Source: JBBDIO01 sp040880365 (GTDB lineage Bacteria; Chloroflexota; Anaerolineae; Caldilineales; Caldilineaceae). From it: a stretch of DNA of 29,799 nucleotides. A model generated the notes under the pieces. The model had not been told where the DNA came from, ran no database searches, and was given only the letters and a program-made list of their open reading frames with translations. The stretch's first letter is position 1; every line of letters begins with the position of its first letter. Shown here piece after piece: positions 16,653 to 24,262 of this stretch. Where the stretch lies: contig JBBDIO010000147.1 of assembly GCA_040880365.1 (NCBI GenBank), positions 1-29,799 of the forward strand, read 5' to 3'. A program made the translations under genes and the position numbers.

Positions 16653-17318
16653 TTGTCCAGCCGTCCAGACCGCGCCCAGGGCACCTATTACCCCTTTCGC
16701 AAACGTCGGGTCTTCGTACCCGACGGCTATTTGGTTGTGGGACAAATTACCAGCGCCCACGGTCTGAAGGGCGAAGTCGCGGTCGAACTGCACACCGATT
16801 TCCCCGACCGCTTTCAAAGCGGCATAGAAGTGCGGGCAGGCGATAAACTGACCCCCATGGAAATTGTTCATGCCCGCCCCCACAAAGGGAATCTGCTCAT
16901 CCAGTTTGCCAATATGGCTTCGCGCGAAGATGCCGAAAGCCTGCGCGGGCTGTGGCTCTACATCGAAGAAGACGAAGCCGCCGAGCTGGACGAAGGTGCC
17001 TATTGGATTCACGACATCATCGGGCTGGATGTCGTCAGCAGCGAAGGCGTCGCATTGGGCACGGTCACCGATGTCATGGCGACCGGCGCCAACGACGTCT
17101 ATATTTTGCAACCGGCGCCGGGTATCAATGGCGGACGCGAACTGCTCTTGCCCGCCATCCCCGAAGTCATCCAGGATGTAAACCTGGAAAAAAGGCTGAT
17201 GACCGTGACGCTCTTGCCGGGTCTGGTAGATGACCCTGCACCTTCTGCAATTGACACCGCACCTAAAACAGAAGCGGATCCCGAGACAGAAGCGGATCCC
17301 GCACAAAAAAACGAGTAG
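16653..17318 (+). CDS. rimM: Ribosome maturation factor RimM
   Basis: RimM binds S19 and assists late 30S assembly and 16S rRNA processing. The 221-residue product has the N-terminal RimM barrel (about 25-105, YLVVGQITSAHGLKGEV). A PRC-barrel follows (about 112-190, AYWIHDIIGLDVVSSEG...GANDVYIL...ELLLPAIPEVI). A 20-residue basic leader precedes the domain, and the last 30 residues are an Asp/Glu/Pro/Ala tail with a duplicated TEADP unit. TTG at 16653 is the only start that keeps the whole domain. GGAG at 16638-16641 inside the end of khpA suggests translational coupling. In many bacteria trmD and rplS follow; here they do not. Confidence 0.93.
   Translation: MSSRPDRAQGTYYPFRKRRVFVPDGYLVVGQITSAHGLKGEVAVELHTDFPDRFQSGIEVRAGDKLTPMEIVHARPHKGNLLIQFANMASREDAESLRGLWLYIEEDEAAELDEGAYWIHDIIGLDVVSSEGVALGTVTDVMATGANDVYILQPAPGINGGRELLLPAIPEVIQDVNLEKRLMTVTLLPGLVDDPAPSAIDTAPKTEADPETEADPAQKNE
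17268..17301. repeat. 16-bp repeat, 18-bp period, inside rimM 3' end
   Basis: ACAGAAGCGGATCCCG occurs at 17268-17283 and 17286-17301. The period is a multiple of three, so it duplicates six residues in the acidic tail of RimM and keeps the frame. Confidence 0.88.
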
Positions 17319-17647
17319 GCCTGTACCTTACCAGCTTCGCTACGCCCAACTCGAGGCCCGACACTAAGCGAGACACGACCCCACGTTCCCTCTCTCCAGC
17401 CAGCCTCACTCCCCTACCCCAGCCGCAAACAGTTTGACAAATAGCTGCTACACGAGTATCCTCGCGCAATAGACAAGCCAGTCTTTACCCTGCACCTACA
17501 ACGATTCTCAATAACTTATGTCAAGCAAATGTTCGACCATATCCAGCGCACATCCAGTCCATACGATGCTCCATTTTTGCCGCGCCGTTGCTGGCATTGG
17601 TTGCAGACCTGGCCCCACATCCAGTCGCCAACGATAGGCATACGCCC
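17319..17647. other. Gene-less stretch between rimM and dprA
   Basis: No gene is seen. Codon-like structure is lost after rimM, and the C-rich part near 17370-17430 has no hairpin I can support. A candidate promoter at 17434-17462 could drive dprA. The dprA frame itself is open from 17588. Confidence 0.55.
17434..17462 (+). promoter_or_regulatory. Candidate promoter for dprA
   Basis: A perfect TTGACA (17434-17439) is followed after 17 bases by TATCCT (17457-17462), four of six matches. The start would be near 17470. Confidence 0.5.
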
Positions 17648-18727
17648 GTGAATCCCAAAGCATACTGGATCGGCTTCAACAAAGCGCGTGGCATAGGCGC
17701 CGTCCGGCTTAACCAGCTTCTGGCGACGTGTGGCTCCATCGAAGCCGCCTGGCGTGCCCCGATTCATCAGCTGCAACAGGCCGGACTGGATCGACGCAGC
17801 CTGGAGAGTCTGCTGGCTGCGCGCCAATCGCTGGATTTGGCCGCCGAATGGGAACGCGTCCAGCGCGCCGGTATCCAGGTGATTACGTGGGAAGATGCCG
17901 ACTACCCCGAAAACCTGCGCCATATAGACAACCCGCCGCCCGTGCTCTATGTGCGCGGCACATTGCTGGCCGCCGATATCTGGGCCGTCGGCATTGTGGG
18001 CACGCGCCGCGCCTCTACCTATGGGCGCGAAGTCGCCTATCAGCTTGCCCGCCAGCTGGCCCAGGCCGGGGTCACAGTCGTGAGCGGGCTGGCGCTGGGC
18101 GTCGATACCGTTGCCCACAAAGCTGCGCTCGAAGCCGGTGGGCGCTCGCTCACCGTGCTGGGCAGTGGCGTAGACCAGATCTATCCTCCCGAAAATCGAG
18201 GTCTGGCGCGAGCGCTGGCCGACCAGGGCGCGGTCATCAGCGAATATGCATTGGGCACGCGGCCCGATGCCAGAAACTTTCCACCCCGCAACCGGATTAT
18301 CAGCGGCCTGAGCAAAGGCGTTATCATTGTAGAGGCCGGCGTGCGCAGCGGCGCATTGATTACCGCCCGCTTTGCCGCCGACCAGGGGCGCGACGTCTTC
18401 GCGGTGCCGGGCAGCATTCTCCATCCCGGCAGCGCCGGCTGCAACGCGCTGATCCAGGATGGCGCAGTTCCGGTCGTGTCGGTGCAGGATGTGCTGGCAC
18501 AGCTCAATCTCGAACGCGTGCATCAGCATAAGGAAGTTCAAACCATCGCCCCCGGTGATGCGGGCGAAGCCGCCATTCTCAGCCTGCTCAACGGCGAACC
18601 ACAGCACATGGACGACATCATCCGCCGTGCCAGATTGCCCCAGACCCAGGTCGCCGGACTCCTAACATTGATGGAGCTAAAAGGGATAGTACGGCAGGTC
18701 GGCGTGCAGCACTATGTGCGCAAGTAG
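17648..18727 (+). CDS. dprA: DNA processing protein DprA (Smf)
   Basis: DprA binds incoming single-stranded DNA and loads RecA during natural transformation; many non-competent bacteria also keep it. The 359-residue product has a short N-terminal helical (SAM/HhH-like) part with ARGIGAVRLNQLL. The Rossmann-like core follows: VGIVGTRRASTYG, VVSGLALGVDTVAHKAAL, PRNRIISGLSKGVIIVEA and SGALITARFAADQGRDVFAVPG. A C-terminal winged-helix (DprA WH) comes last. GTG at 17648 gives VNPKAYWIGFNKARGIG, which fits the family start. TTG at 17588 is a longer alternative. Neither has a strong Shine-Dalgarno. No comEC or other competence gene is in the window. Confidence 0.94.
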   Translation: MNPKAYWIGFNKARGIGAVRLNQLLATCGSIEAAWRAPIHQLQQAGLDRRSLESLLAARQSLDLAAEWERVQRAGIQVITWEDADYPENLRHIDNPPPVLYVRGTLLAADIWAVGIVGTRRASTYGREVAYQLARQLAQAGVTVVSGLALGVDTVAHKAALEAGGRSLTVLGSGVDQIYPPENRGLARALADQGAVISEYALGTRPDARNFPPRNRIISGLSKGVIIVEAGVRSGALITARFAADQGRDVFAVPGSILHPGSAGCNALIQDGAVPVVSVQDVLAQLNLERVHQHKEVQTIAPGDAGEAAILSLLNGEPQHMDDIIRRARLPQTQVAGLLTLMELKGIVRQVGVQHYVRK

Positions 18728-18883
18728 CACACAGGCCCCGATCCGTCCTCCGATTTCCGGCGCAAACCGGACGGGCACACAGCAGACACGCAGCCCGTGT
18801 CGGCGATTAACACCGGCGCGAATAAACCGGGGCCGCTAGCATAGTGGCGCATATCAACATCAGGCTATGGAGTAGATAACAAG

Positions 18884-20017
18884 TTGCAAATCGACCAACA
18901 CACCTATATCGCCATTCTGGCCGGCGGGGTGGGCACACGCCTCTGGCCGCGCAGCCGCCAGGATCAACCAAAACAATTTTCCCACATCCAGAATCCCACG
19001 CGCACCATGATCCAGACCACCGTCGACCGGGTGGCCGATCTGGTGTCCGCCGATCATATTTATATTGTCACGGGCGAACGCTATACACAGATGGCCCAGC
19101 AGCAATTGCCACAAGTTCCCTCGGCCAACATTCTGGCCGAACCCTGTGGACGCAACACCGCGCCCGCCATCGGCCTTAGCTGCCTGCATCTACGGCGGCG
19201 CGATCCACAGGCGGTGGTCGCAGCGTTACATTCAGACCACGCTATCCCGGATGTAACCGCCTTTCAGCAAGCCCTGAAAACGGCGTTTGCAATTGCCCAG
19301 GGCAATACAGATGACACAAACTATATTGTCACCCTGGGTATCGAACCCACGTTTCCCCACACAGGCTATGGCTATATCCACTGCCACGCCCAACCCCTGC
19401 CGCCCGAAGCTTTCTCAGAAGGCGAGACTCCTCCCACGCCCACAACTGCCTACGCGGTTCGTCGCTTCTTAGAAAAACCGCCCCTGGCACAAGCTGAAGA
19501 ATTTCTACGCACAGGCGGCTATTACTGGAATGCAGGCATGTTCATCTTTCGCGCCCAGCACATGCTCGCCGAAATCGCACGCCAATTGCCCGAACTCTAT
19601 GCCGGGCTGATGGAGATCGACCAGGCTCTGGATCAAGGCCCCACCCAGGCCCAGGCGGTGATGGCGCGGGTCTGGCCCACCCTGCCCAATGTGAGCATCG
19701 ACCACGGCATTATGGAAGGCACGCCCCACGTCGCAGTGGTGCCGCTGGATGCAGGCTGGAATGATGTGGGGAGTTGGGATGCGCTGGCGCATGTCATCCC
19801 GCCCCAGGCCGACGGCAATGTCGTAGCCGGGGGCAAGTTAATGGCGCTGGATAGCCACAGCAACATTATCTATGCCGGTGACAAGAAACTGGTCGCCCTC
19901 ATCGGTGTAGACGATCTCGTCGTGGTCGATACGGGTGATGCGATTCTGGTCGGCAAAAAAGATCAGATGCAGCGCGTTAAGGAAATTGTAGACGGCTTGG
20001 ATAAATCTTCATCTTGA
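18884..20017 (+). CDS. manC: Mannose-1-phosphate guanylyltransferase
   Basis: This enzyme makes GDP-mannose from mannose-1-phosphate and GTP for glycan synthesis. The 377-residue product has the nucleotidyltransferase signature ILAGGVGTRLWPRSR (about 11-25) followed by PKQF. It also has EPCGRNTAPAIGL (about 87-99), ALHSDHAIPD, FLEKPPLAQAEEF, YYWNAGMFIFRA and DAGWNDVGSWDAL. It lacks the C-terminal phosphomannose isomerase domain of bifunctional ManC/AlgA, so it is the single-function type. The start is TTG at 18884 with GGAG at 18869-18872, and the stop overlaps a TTGACA-like sequence. It follows dprA by 156 bases. No other glycan genes are next to it. Confidence 0.95.
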   Translation: MQIDQHTYIAILAGGVGTRLWPRSRQDQPKQFSHIQNPTRTMIQTTVDRVADLVSADHIYIVTGERYTQMAQQQLPQVPSANILAEPCGRNTAPAIGLSCLHLRRRDPQAVVAALHSDHAIPDVTAFQQALKTAFAIAQGNTDDTNYIVTLGIEPTFPHTGYGYIHCHAQPLPPEAFSEGETPPTPTTAYAVRRFLEKPPLAQAEEFLRTGGYYWNAGMFIFRAQHMLAEIARQLPELYAGLMEIDQALDQGPTQAQAVMARVWPTLPNVSIDHGIMEGTPHVAVVPLDAGWNDVGSWDALAHVIPPQADGNVVAGGKLMALDSHSNIIYAGDKKLVALIGVDDLVVVDTGDAILVGKKDQMQRVKEIVDGLDKSSS

Positions 20018-20152
20018 CATAAACTAATGATACAATCGTGACCACATGCCCGCTTTGACACCACCTGACCGGCAGCCCTGCAACTCGCCGACTAACAATC
20101 CGAAAGCCTGGCAGCCCGCCAGATAAACAGCGCACAATCCGAGGAGTATTTC

Positions 20153-21820
20153 ATGTCCGAACGCCACACGAAATCCACACCCGATTCGAGAAACTCGGTC
20201 GCCAGACTGCGCAACGAATGGTTCAAAAAGGTCCTAAGCTGGCCCGCCTTGGCGGTCGGAATCGTTACGGGCCTGATTTTGGGTCTGTTCCTTGGCTGGT
20301 ATGTCTGGCCTGTGCAGTGGACCAACGCCTGGCCCGGCGATCTCAGCCCCGAAATCCGCGCCCACTACATTGCCGCCGTCGCCGAGGCCTATGAGTATTA
20401 TGGCGACGACCGTGCCGCCGAGATTGCCAGAACGCGCCTCTACGATCTCAACGACAATCTGGGCGAAGAAATCGCAGCCGCGCAAGCCTATTTCAACGAT
20501 AGCGGCCTGCGCGAAGCGCGCCAATACATCGTCAACCTGGGCGTGCTGGCCCAGGTGCTCAATGCCGAATCGTCCGATCTGATGGCGGCAGAGGATGTGG
20601 GCGCAGCCGCCAGTGGCACAGATAATGTGCCGCAAACGGATACAGCCGGCACCTCACCCGCCACATCCCCCGGCGTCGTAGATACCGGCGCGCTCGATTG
20701 GCTCAACTGGTTCTTCGTGGTCATCGCGGCCATCGCGCTCATTGGCGGCGGCGTCTATATTGTCTATGAACGCAGCAAGCGCCGGCAGGGTCAGGAATCG
20801 GATGTGGTTTTCACCGATGTGGACAATGCCGAGGTTGGCGGCTTCGATGACGACGATTGGGACGCGGAAACCGATGCCGGCTCCGGCGCAATTTATCGTC
20901 GCCCTCTGACCACGCCCGCCACGATGGGCAGCGCGCCGCCCGAAGGCGATGTCTATTTCGACGACGATGATCTGTCGGATGATGCGCCTCTGGACCAAAA
21001 TCTGCGGCGTGCCGATCTGAATGCCGCCTCCTTTGATGATGCGCAGGACGATGAGGATGCGAACCTCGATGACCGGAACGCGGATCAAGCCGCCGACGAC
21101 AGCCGGGGGCGCGCCGGTTCTCCGTTCACACGCCCCAACGTCCTGCCCGAACTCGACTATGGCGATGGCGACGATGCACCGCCCGCCAAACCCGCCCGAT
21201 CTACCCCCACCCCGGTGGCGGCAGTAACTGCGGCCAAACCCGACGCAAAGCCCGACGCCAAACCCGCTACAAAATCCGCCACTGAGCGCACACCAAAGTC
21301 TAAATCCAACCAGACTGCACAACCACCCGCCACACCCCCTGCCGAGAAGTCGGATCGCGGCGCAGAAACAGTGCTGGGCGTCTATACAGTGCAATATCTC
21401 GCAGGTCTGCTCGACTATGACGAACCCCACGACATCATCGACGACGCCAGCGGCAGCATCATTGGCGAATGTGGCATGGGCGTCAACATGAAAAATGGCT
21501 ATCTCCAGAATAACCCCGAACACGTCATCGCCCTGGATATCTACCTGTTCGATAAGAAGGACGACACCCGAATTCTCAGCCAGAACCGCATTTTGCTCTG
21601 CGATTATGTGCGCGACAACAAGCTGGAACACGCCTTCAGCAAAGAACGCCCCAACGACCCCGAACCGCTCATGGTTAAACCCAAAGCCACCTTTCAGCTC
21701 ATCGGCAACAGCATGGTGATGGACTGTGAAGTGCTGGAAGTAGATTACGTAAAAGATGGCGATGCCAAAGGCATTTTCCAGAATCTCAAGCTCCAGCTCA
21801 CGGTACGCGACCGCGCCTGA
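20153..21820 (+). CDS. Two-pass membrane protein with acidic linker, function unknown
   Basis: I do not recognise the function. The 555-residue protein has a basic N-terminus and membrane segments at about 31-53 and 184-205. The 130 residues between face outside; their first part (AHYIAAVAEAYEYYGDDRAAEIARTRLYDL) is helical, resembling a pattern in Chloroflexota membrane proteins. After the second segment comes a cytoplasmic stretch (206-400) extremely rich in Asp, then in Lys/Pro/Ala (KPDAKPDAKPATK). The protein ends in a folded domain (about 405-553, ETVLGVYTVQYLAGLL...) that may be mostly beta strands. The ATG at 20153 has GAGGAG at 20141-20146. The layout suggests a membrane-tethered cytoplasmic domain on a flexible arm; the ligand is unknown. 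A terminator follows. Confidence 0.85.
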   Translation: MSERHTKSTPDSRNSVARLRNEWFKKVLSWPALAVGIVTGLILGLFLGWYVWPVQWTNAWPGDLSPEIRAHYIAAVAEAYEYYGDDRAAEIARTRLYDLNDNLGEEIAAAQAYFNDSGLREARQYIVNLGVLAQVLNAESSDLMAAEDVGAAASGTDNVPQTDTAGTSPATSPGVVDTGALDWLNWFFVVIAAIALIGGGVYIVYERSKRRQGQESDVVFTDVDNAEVGGFDDDDWDAETDAGSGAIYRRPLTTPATMGSAPPEGDVYFDDDDLSDDAPLDQNLRRADLNAASFDDAQDDEDANLDDRNADQAADDSRGRAGSPFTRPNVLPELDYGDGDDAPPAKPARSTPTPVAAVTAAKPDAKPDAKPATKSATERTPKSKSNQTAQPPATPPAEKSDRGAETVLGVYTVQYLAGLLDYDEPHDIIDDASGSIIGECGMGVNMKNGYLQNNPEHVIALDIYLFDKKDDTRILSQNRILLCDYVRDNKLEHAFSKERPNDPEPLMVKPKATFQLIGNSMVMDCEVLEVDYVKDGDAKGIFQNLKLQLTVRDRA

Positions 21821-21822
21821 AC

Positions 21823-21850
21823 CACCCCATAAAAATCACCACATAAAAAC
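21823..21850. repeat. 14-bp imperfect tandem duplication
   Basis: 21823-21836 and 21837-21850 share 12 of 14 bases (CAC-C-CATAAAAA core). It starts two bases after the stop codon of the membrane protein gene and runs into the 5' arm of its terminator. Confidence 0.7.
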
Positions 21851-21881
21851 GGGGACAGCGCTCAAAGGCTGTCCCCGTTTT
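21845..21881 (+). terminator. Intrinsic terminator of the membrane protein gene
   Basis: AAAACGGGGACAGC (21846-21859) pairs perfectly with GCTGTCCCCGTTTT (21868-21881) around an 8-base loop, ending in four T. The A run on the 5' side also makes it usable for the convergent dgt transcript. Confidence 0.88.
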
Positions 21882-21900
21882 CTATTCCCCGTTTTCTATT
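21873..21900. repeat. Perfect 14-bp tandem duplication of a terminator tail
   Basis: CCCCGTTTTCTATT occurs at 21873-21886 and 21887-21900. The first copy includes the base of the terminator's 3' arm and its T run, so half of the terminator stem is duplicated. Confidence 0.9.
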
Positions 21901-21951
21901 CATGGCATCGTTTCGTATTGTTATCTTGTACGTGGCATATTGCCCCTGCGG

Positions 21952-23115
21952 CTAGGCACGCTCCTCCGGGTCGAACAGGCGGTTATATTCCTGGATGGCA
22001 TAACGGTCGGTCATGCCTGCAATATAGTCACACACGACCCGATGCAGTCCGTCGGGGTGGTTTTCGGCCTGGATGCGGGTCGAGGTCGGCAATTGCAGCG
22101 GTTGCTCCACATAGGCGGTAAAGAGCAGACGCAACAGCCGCTCGGCCTTGGTCGCCATGCGCACAACCCGAAAATGGCGGTAGAAATTGTCATACAGATA
22201 CTTCTTCAATTCGCGATTCTGTTTGCCCAGTTCGGCAGAATAGCCCGCAACGTTGGCAGGCTGTTGACGCAATTCAGATAGCGACTGGATGTTGGCAGCC
22301 GCAATATTGGCGGCAGTGGCATCAATCGTGTCGCTCACTTCCAGCCCTACCAGCCGCCGAATGAATCGGTGGCGCAACACAGGCTCGCCCAAATTGGCAT
22401 CCGGCGATTCGCCCAGGCTTTTCAACACACGCTGGGCAATCGCCAGCTCGTTCACCGCCTCGGGGTGGAGTGTACCGCTGCGCAGTCCGTCATCCAGATC
22501 ACTGGTATTATAGGCAATTTCATCGGCCAGGTTGCTCAACTGACATTCCAGCGTGCCCCGCTCATCGGGGAAAAAATCCTTTGCATCCACAAGATCATAT
22601 TCCGTATCGTGTTTCACCACGCCTTCCAACACCTCATATGTCAGATTCAGACCCGCATGGTCGGGATAACGGGCCTCCAAATCCGTAATAATGCGAAACG
22701 TCTGCCGTTGATGATCGAAACCGCCATGTTCCTGCATCAGCATATTGAGCGTGGCTTCGCCCACATGTCCAAACGGCGGATGCCCCAGATCGTGGGCCAG
22801 GCAGATGGCTTCCGTCAGGTCTTCGTTGCAGCCCAGCGCGCGCGCCAACGTGCGCCCCACCTGGGCCACCTCCACGCTGTGCGTCAGTCGATTGCGATAG
22901 TGGTCACCTTCGGAATAGACAAACACCTGCGTCTTATATTCCAAACGGCGAAACGCCGTCGTATGAATCACCCGATCCCGATCCCGCTGATAGGCCGTGC
23001 GATAGGCGTGTTCATCTTCTTGCACCGCGCGCCCGCGACTCTGTGCGCTGCGCATGGCGTAGGGCGCCAGACAGCTATCCTCGCGTGCTTCCAGAATATC
23101 GCGCGTAATCTTCAT
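21952..23115 (-). CDS. dgt: dGTPase-family HD-domain triphosphohydrolase
   Basis: Members of this family hydrolyse dGTP (or other dNTPs) to the deoxynucleoside and triphosphate, adjusting dNTP pools. The 387-residue product has RDRDRVIHTTAFRRLEYKTQVF, the conserved substrate-side segment. Its metal site is formed by His79 in LTHSVEVAQ, the His-Asp pair 108-109 in AHDLGHPPFGHVGE, and an Asp in LADEIAYNTSDLDDG. The length and motif set fit the deoxyguanosinetriphosphate triphosphohydrolase-like group. The ATG at 23115 has GGAGG just upstream. A longer frame reaches 23163 with no ribosome site. It follows the SDR gene by 72 bases on the same strand, so the two may share a transcript. Confidence 0.93.
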   Translation of the reverse strand: MKITRDILEAREDSCLAPYAMRSAQSRGRAVQEDEHAYRTAYQRDRDRVIHTTAFRRLEYKTQVFVYSEGDHYRNRLTHSVEVAQVGRTLARALGCNEDLTEAICLAHDLGHPPFGHVGEATLNMLMQEHGGFDHQRQTFRIITDLEARYPDHAGLNLTYEVLEGVVKHDTEYDLVDAKDFFPDERGTLECQLSNLADEIAYNTSDLDDGLRSGTLHPEAVNELAIAQRVLKSLGESPDANLGEPVLRHRFIRRLVGLEVSDTIDATAANIAAANIQSLSELRQQPANVAGYSAELGKQNRELKKYLYDNFYRHFRVVRMATKAERLLRLLFTAYVEQPLQLPTSTRIQAENHPDGLHRVVCDYIAGMTDRYAIQEYNRLFDPEERA

Positions 23116-23187
23116 GCTCACCCTCCCCGGAGCCTCTGATCTAAAATTGAGAACAAGCTGCACGCCTGTTGCATAGCAATTAGCATA

Positions 23188-23949
23188 TTACTGGCTGGCG
23201 CCAAAGTGGCGCGCATGCCCAAAACGTTCGCCGCCGTCTACCGTCAGCACGTCCCCGGTCACAAAATCGGCCTCTACCAGATAGCGCACCGCGCGGGTCA
23301 CATCGGCGGGCGAACCCCAACGTTCCAGCAACGTGCGCGCTGCGACGGCGGCCATCTGCTGGGGGTCCGCATTGGGTGGTGGCAACACCGGGCCGGGCGC
23401 AATGGCGTTGACCCGCACATGCGGCGCAAGCTCCAGCGCCATCTGCCGGGTCAGCCCCAGCAGCCCCGCCTTGCCCACGGCGTGCGCGGTGAAACGGGGC
23501 CAGGGAATCCACGCCGAAAGATCCACAATATTGATGATTATCCCGGCGCGCAGCTCTAGCATACGCGGCGCAAGGGCATTGCTCACATAAAAGGCCCCGT
23601 CGATGGAAATACGCGTCACCCGCTGCCAGGTTTCAATATCGTCGGTGGGAAAGTCTATCTTGTCAAACAGGCTTGCGCTGTTCACCAGCACATCCACCGC
23701 GCCAAACCGCGCCAACGCGATGTCGCACATTTCCTGCACTGCGGCAGGGTCTGCCACATCGGCCTGCACGGCCATAGCATCTACACCCAAGTCTCTGGCT
23801 TCGTCCACAGTCGCCTGGGCAGCATCGGCAGAACTGTGATAGTTGACCACCAGATTATAGCCCATCTCGGCCAAAGCCAGCGAGATCGCCTTGCCCACCC
23901 GATGTGCGCCCCCCGTTACCAGCGCAGTCTTACCTTGTGCCTCTGTCAT
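23188..23949 (-). CDS. SDR oxidoreductase, pteridine-reductase-like, Tyr-to-His active site
   Basis: This is a 253-residue NAD(P)-dependent short-chain dehydrogenase. The N-terminal TGGAHRVG fits the TGxxxRxG cofactor motif of pteridine reductases (PTR1, FolM), and NSAS follows. In PTR1 the active site is Asp, then Tyr 13 residues on, then Lys 4 further. Here Asp143 and Lys160 are at the right spacing, but residue 156 is His in place of Tyr (FTAHAVGK, codon at 23482-23484). The C-terminal VTGDVLTVDGGERFGH is typical. A role in reducing dihydropterin or biopterin is suggested by the motif but doubtful given the His. Another SDR substrate is possible. The ATG at 23949 has AGGGG seven bases upstream. 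Confidence 0.88.
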   Translation of the reverse strand: MTEAQGKTALVTGGAHRVGKAISLALAEMGYNLVVNYHSSADAAQATVDEARDLGVDAMAVQADVADPAAVQEMCDIALARFGAVDVLVNSASLFDKIDFPTDDIETWQRVTRISIDGAFYVSNALAPRMLELRAGIIINIVDLSAWIPWPRFTAHAVGKAGLLGLTRQMALELAPHVRVNAIAPGPVLPPPNADPQQMAAVAARTLLERWGSPADVTRAVRYLVEADFVTGDVLTVDGGERFGHARHFGASQ

Positions 23950-24150
23950 CTTGATCCCCTGTAGGAGTTTAGGGCTGCTTGTCCCCGGTTATTGTGCCCG
24001 CCTGCCTGTCACAAATTGCCATTGGGTTGCGTTGGATGGTCCTAGCCTAGCCTGCGGTGGCGTTGTGTGCAGCAAGATATCATACAAGGTCGCGGCAGGG
24101 GATAATGGCACCCGACCAACCCTATCCGTGGCACGGCAACTGCGCACAAT

Positions 24151-24184
24151 AAAAAAGCCGGGATCTTGTAAAAGAACCCGGCTT
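24151..24184 (-). terminator. Intrinsic terminator of the S1-domain gene
   Basis: Read on the minus strand, AAGCCGGGTTCTT (24184-24172) pairs with AAGATCCCGGCTT (24167-24155) with one mismatch around a 4-base loop. Six T in a row end it (24156-24151). It is about 80 bases after the S1 gene. Confidence 0.87.
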
Positions 24185-24233
24185 CCGTCACTTTGAATTA
24201 TATTGGTGGTGCAAAACCCTGCACAAACGCTGT

Positions 24234-24259
24234 AGCAAAACCCAGGAGCAAAAACCAGG
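24234..24259. repeat. 13-bp near-perfect tandem duplication after the S1 gene
   Basis: AGCAAAACCCAGG (24234-24246) and AGCAAAAACCAGG (24247-24259) differ at one position. The repeat ends three bases before the S1 gene's stop codon on the other strand. Confidence 0.75.
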
Positions 24260-24262
24260 AGT

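Larger units (their letters stand above)
23950..24262. other. Intergenic region between the S1 gene and the SDR gene
   Basis: No gene is seen. It holds the terminator of the S1 gene (24151-24184) and a 13-bp imperfect tandem repeat right after the S1 stop codon. I could not identify a promoter for the SDR gene in the remaining 200 bases. Confidence 0.55.

Noticed and set aside
20014..20036. TTGACA followed by TACAAT upstream of the two-pass membrane protein gene
   Set aside because: The spacer is only 11 bases, too short for a sigma70 promoter, and the TTGACA overlaps the manC stop codon. A shifted -35 (TTCATC) is too weak to list.
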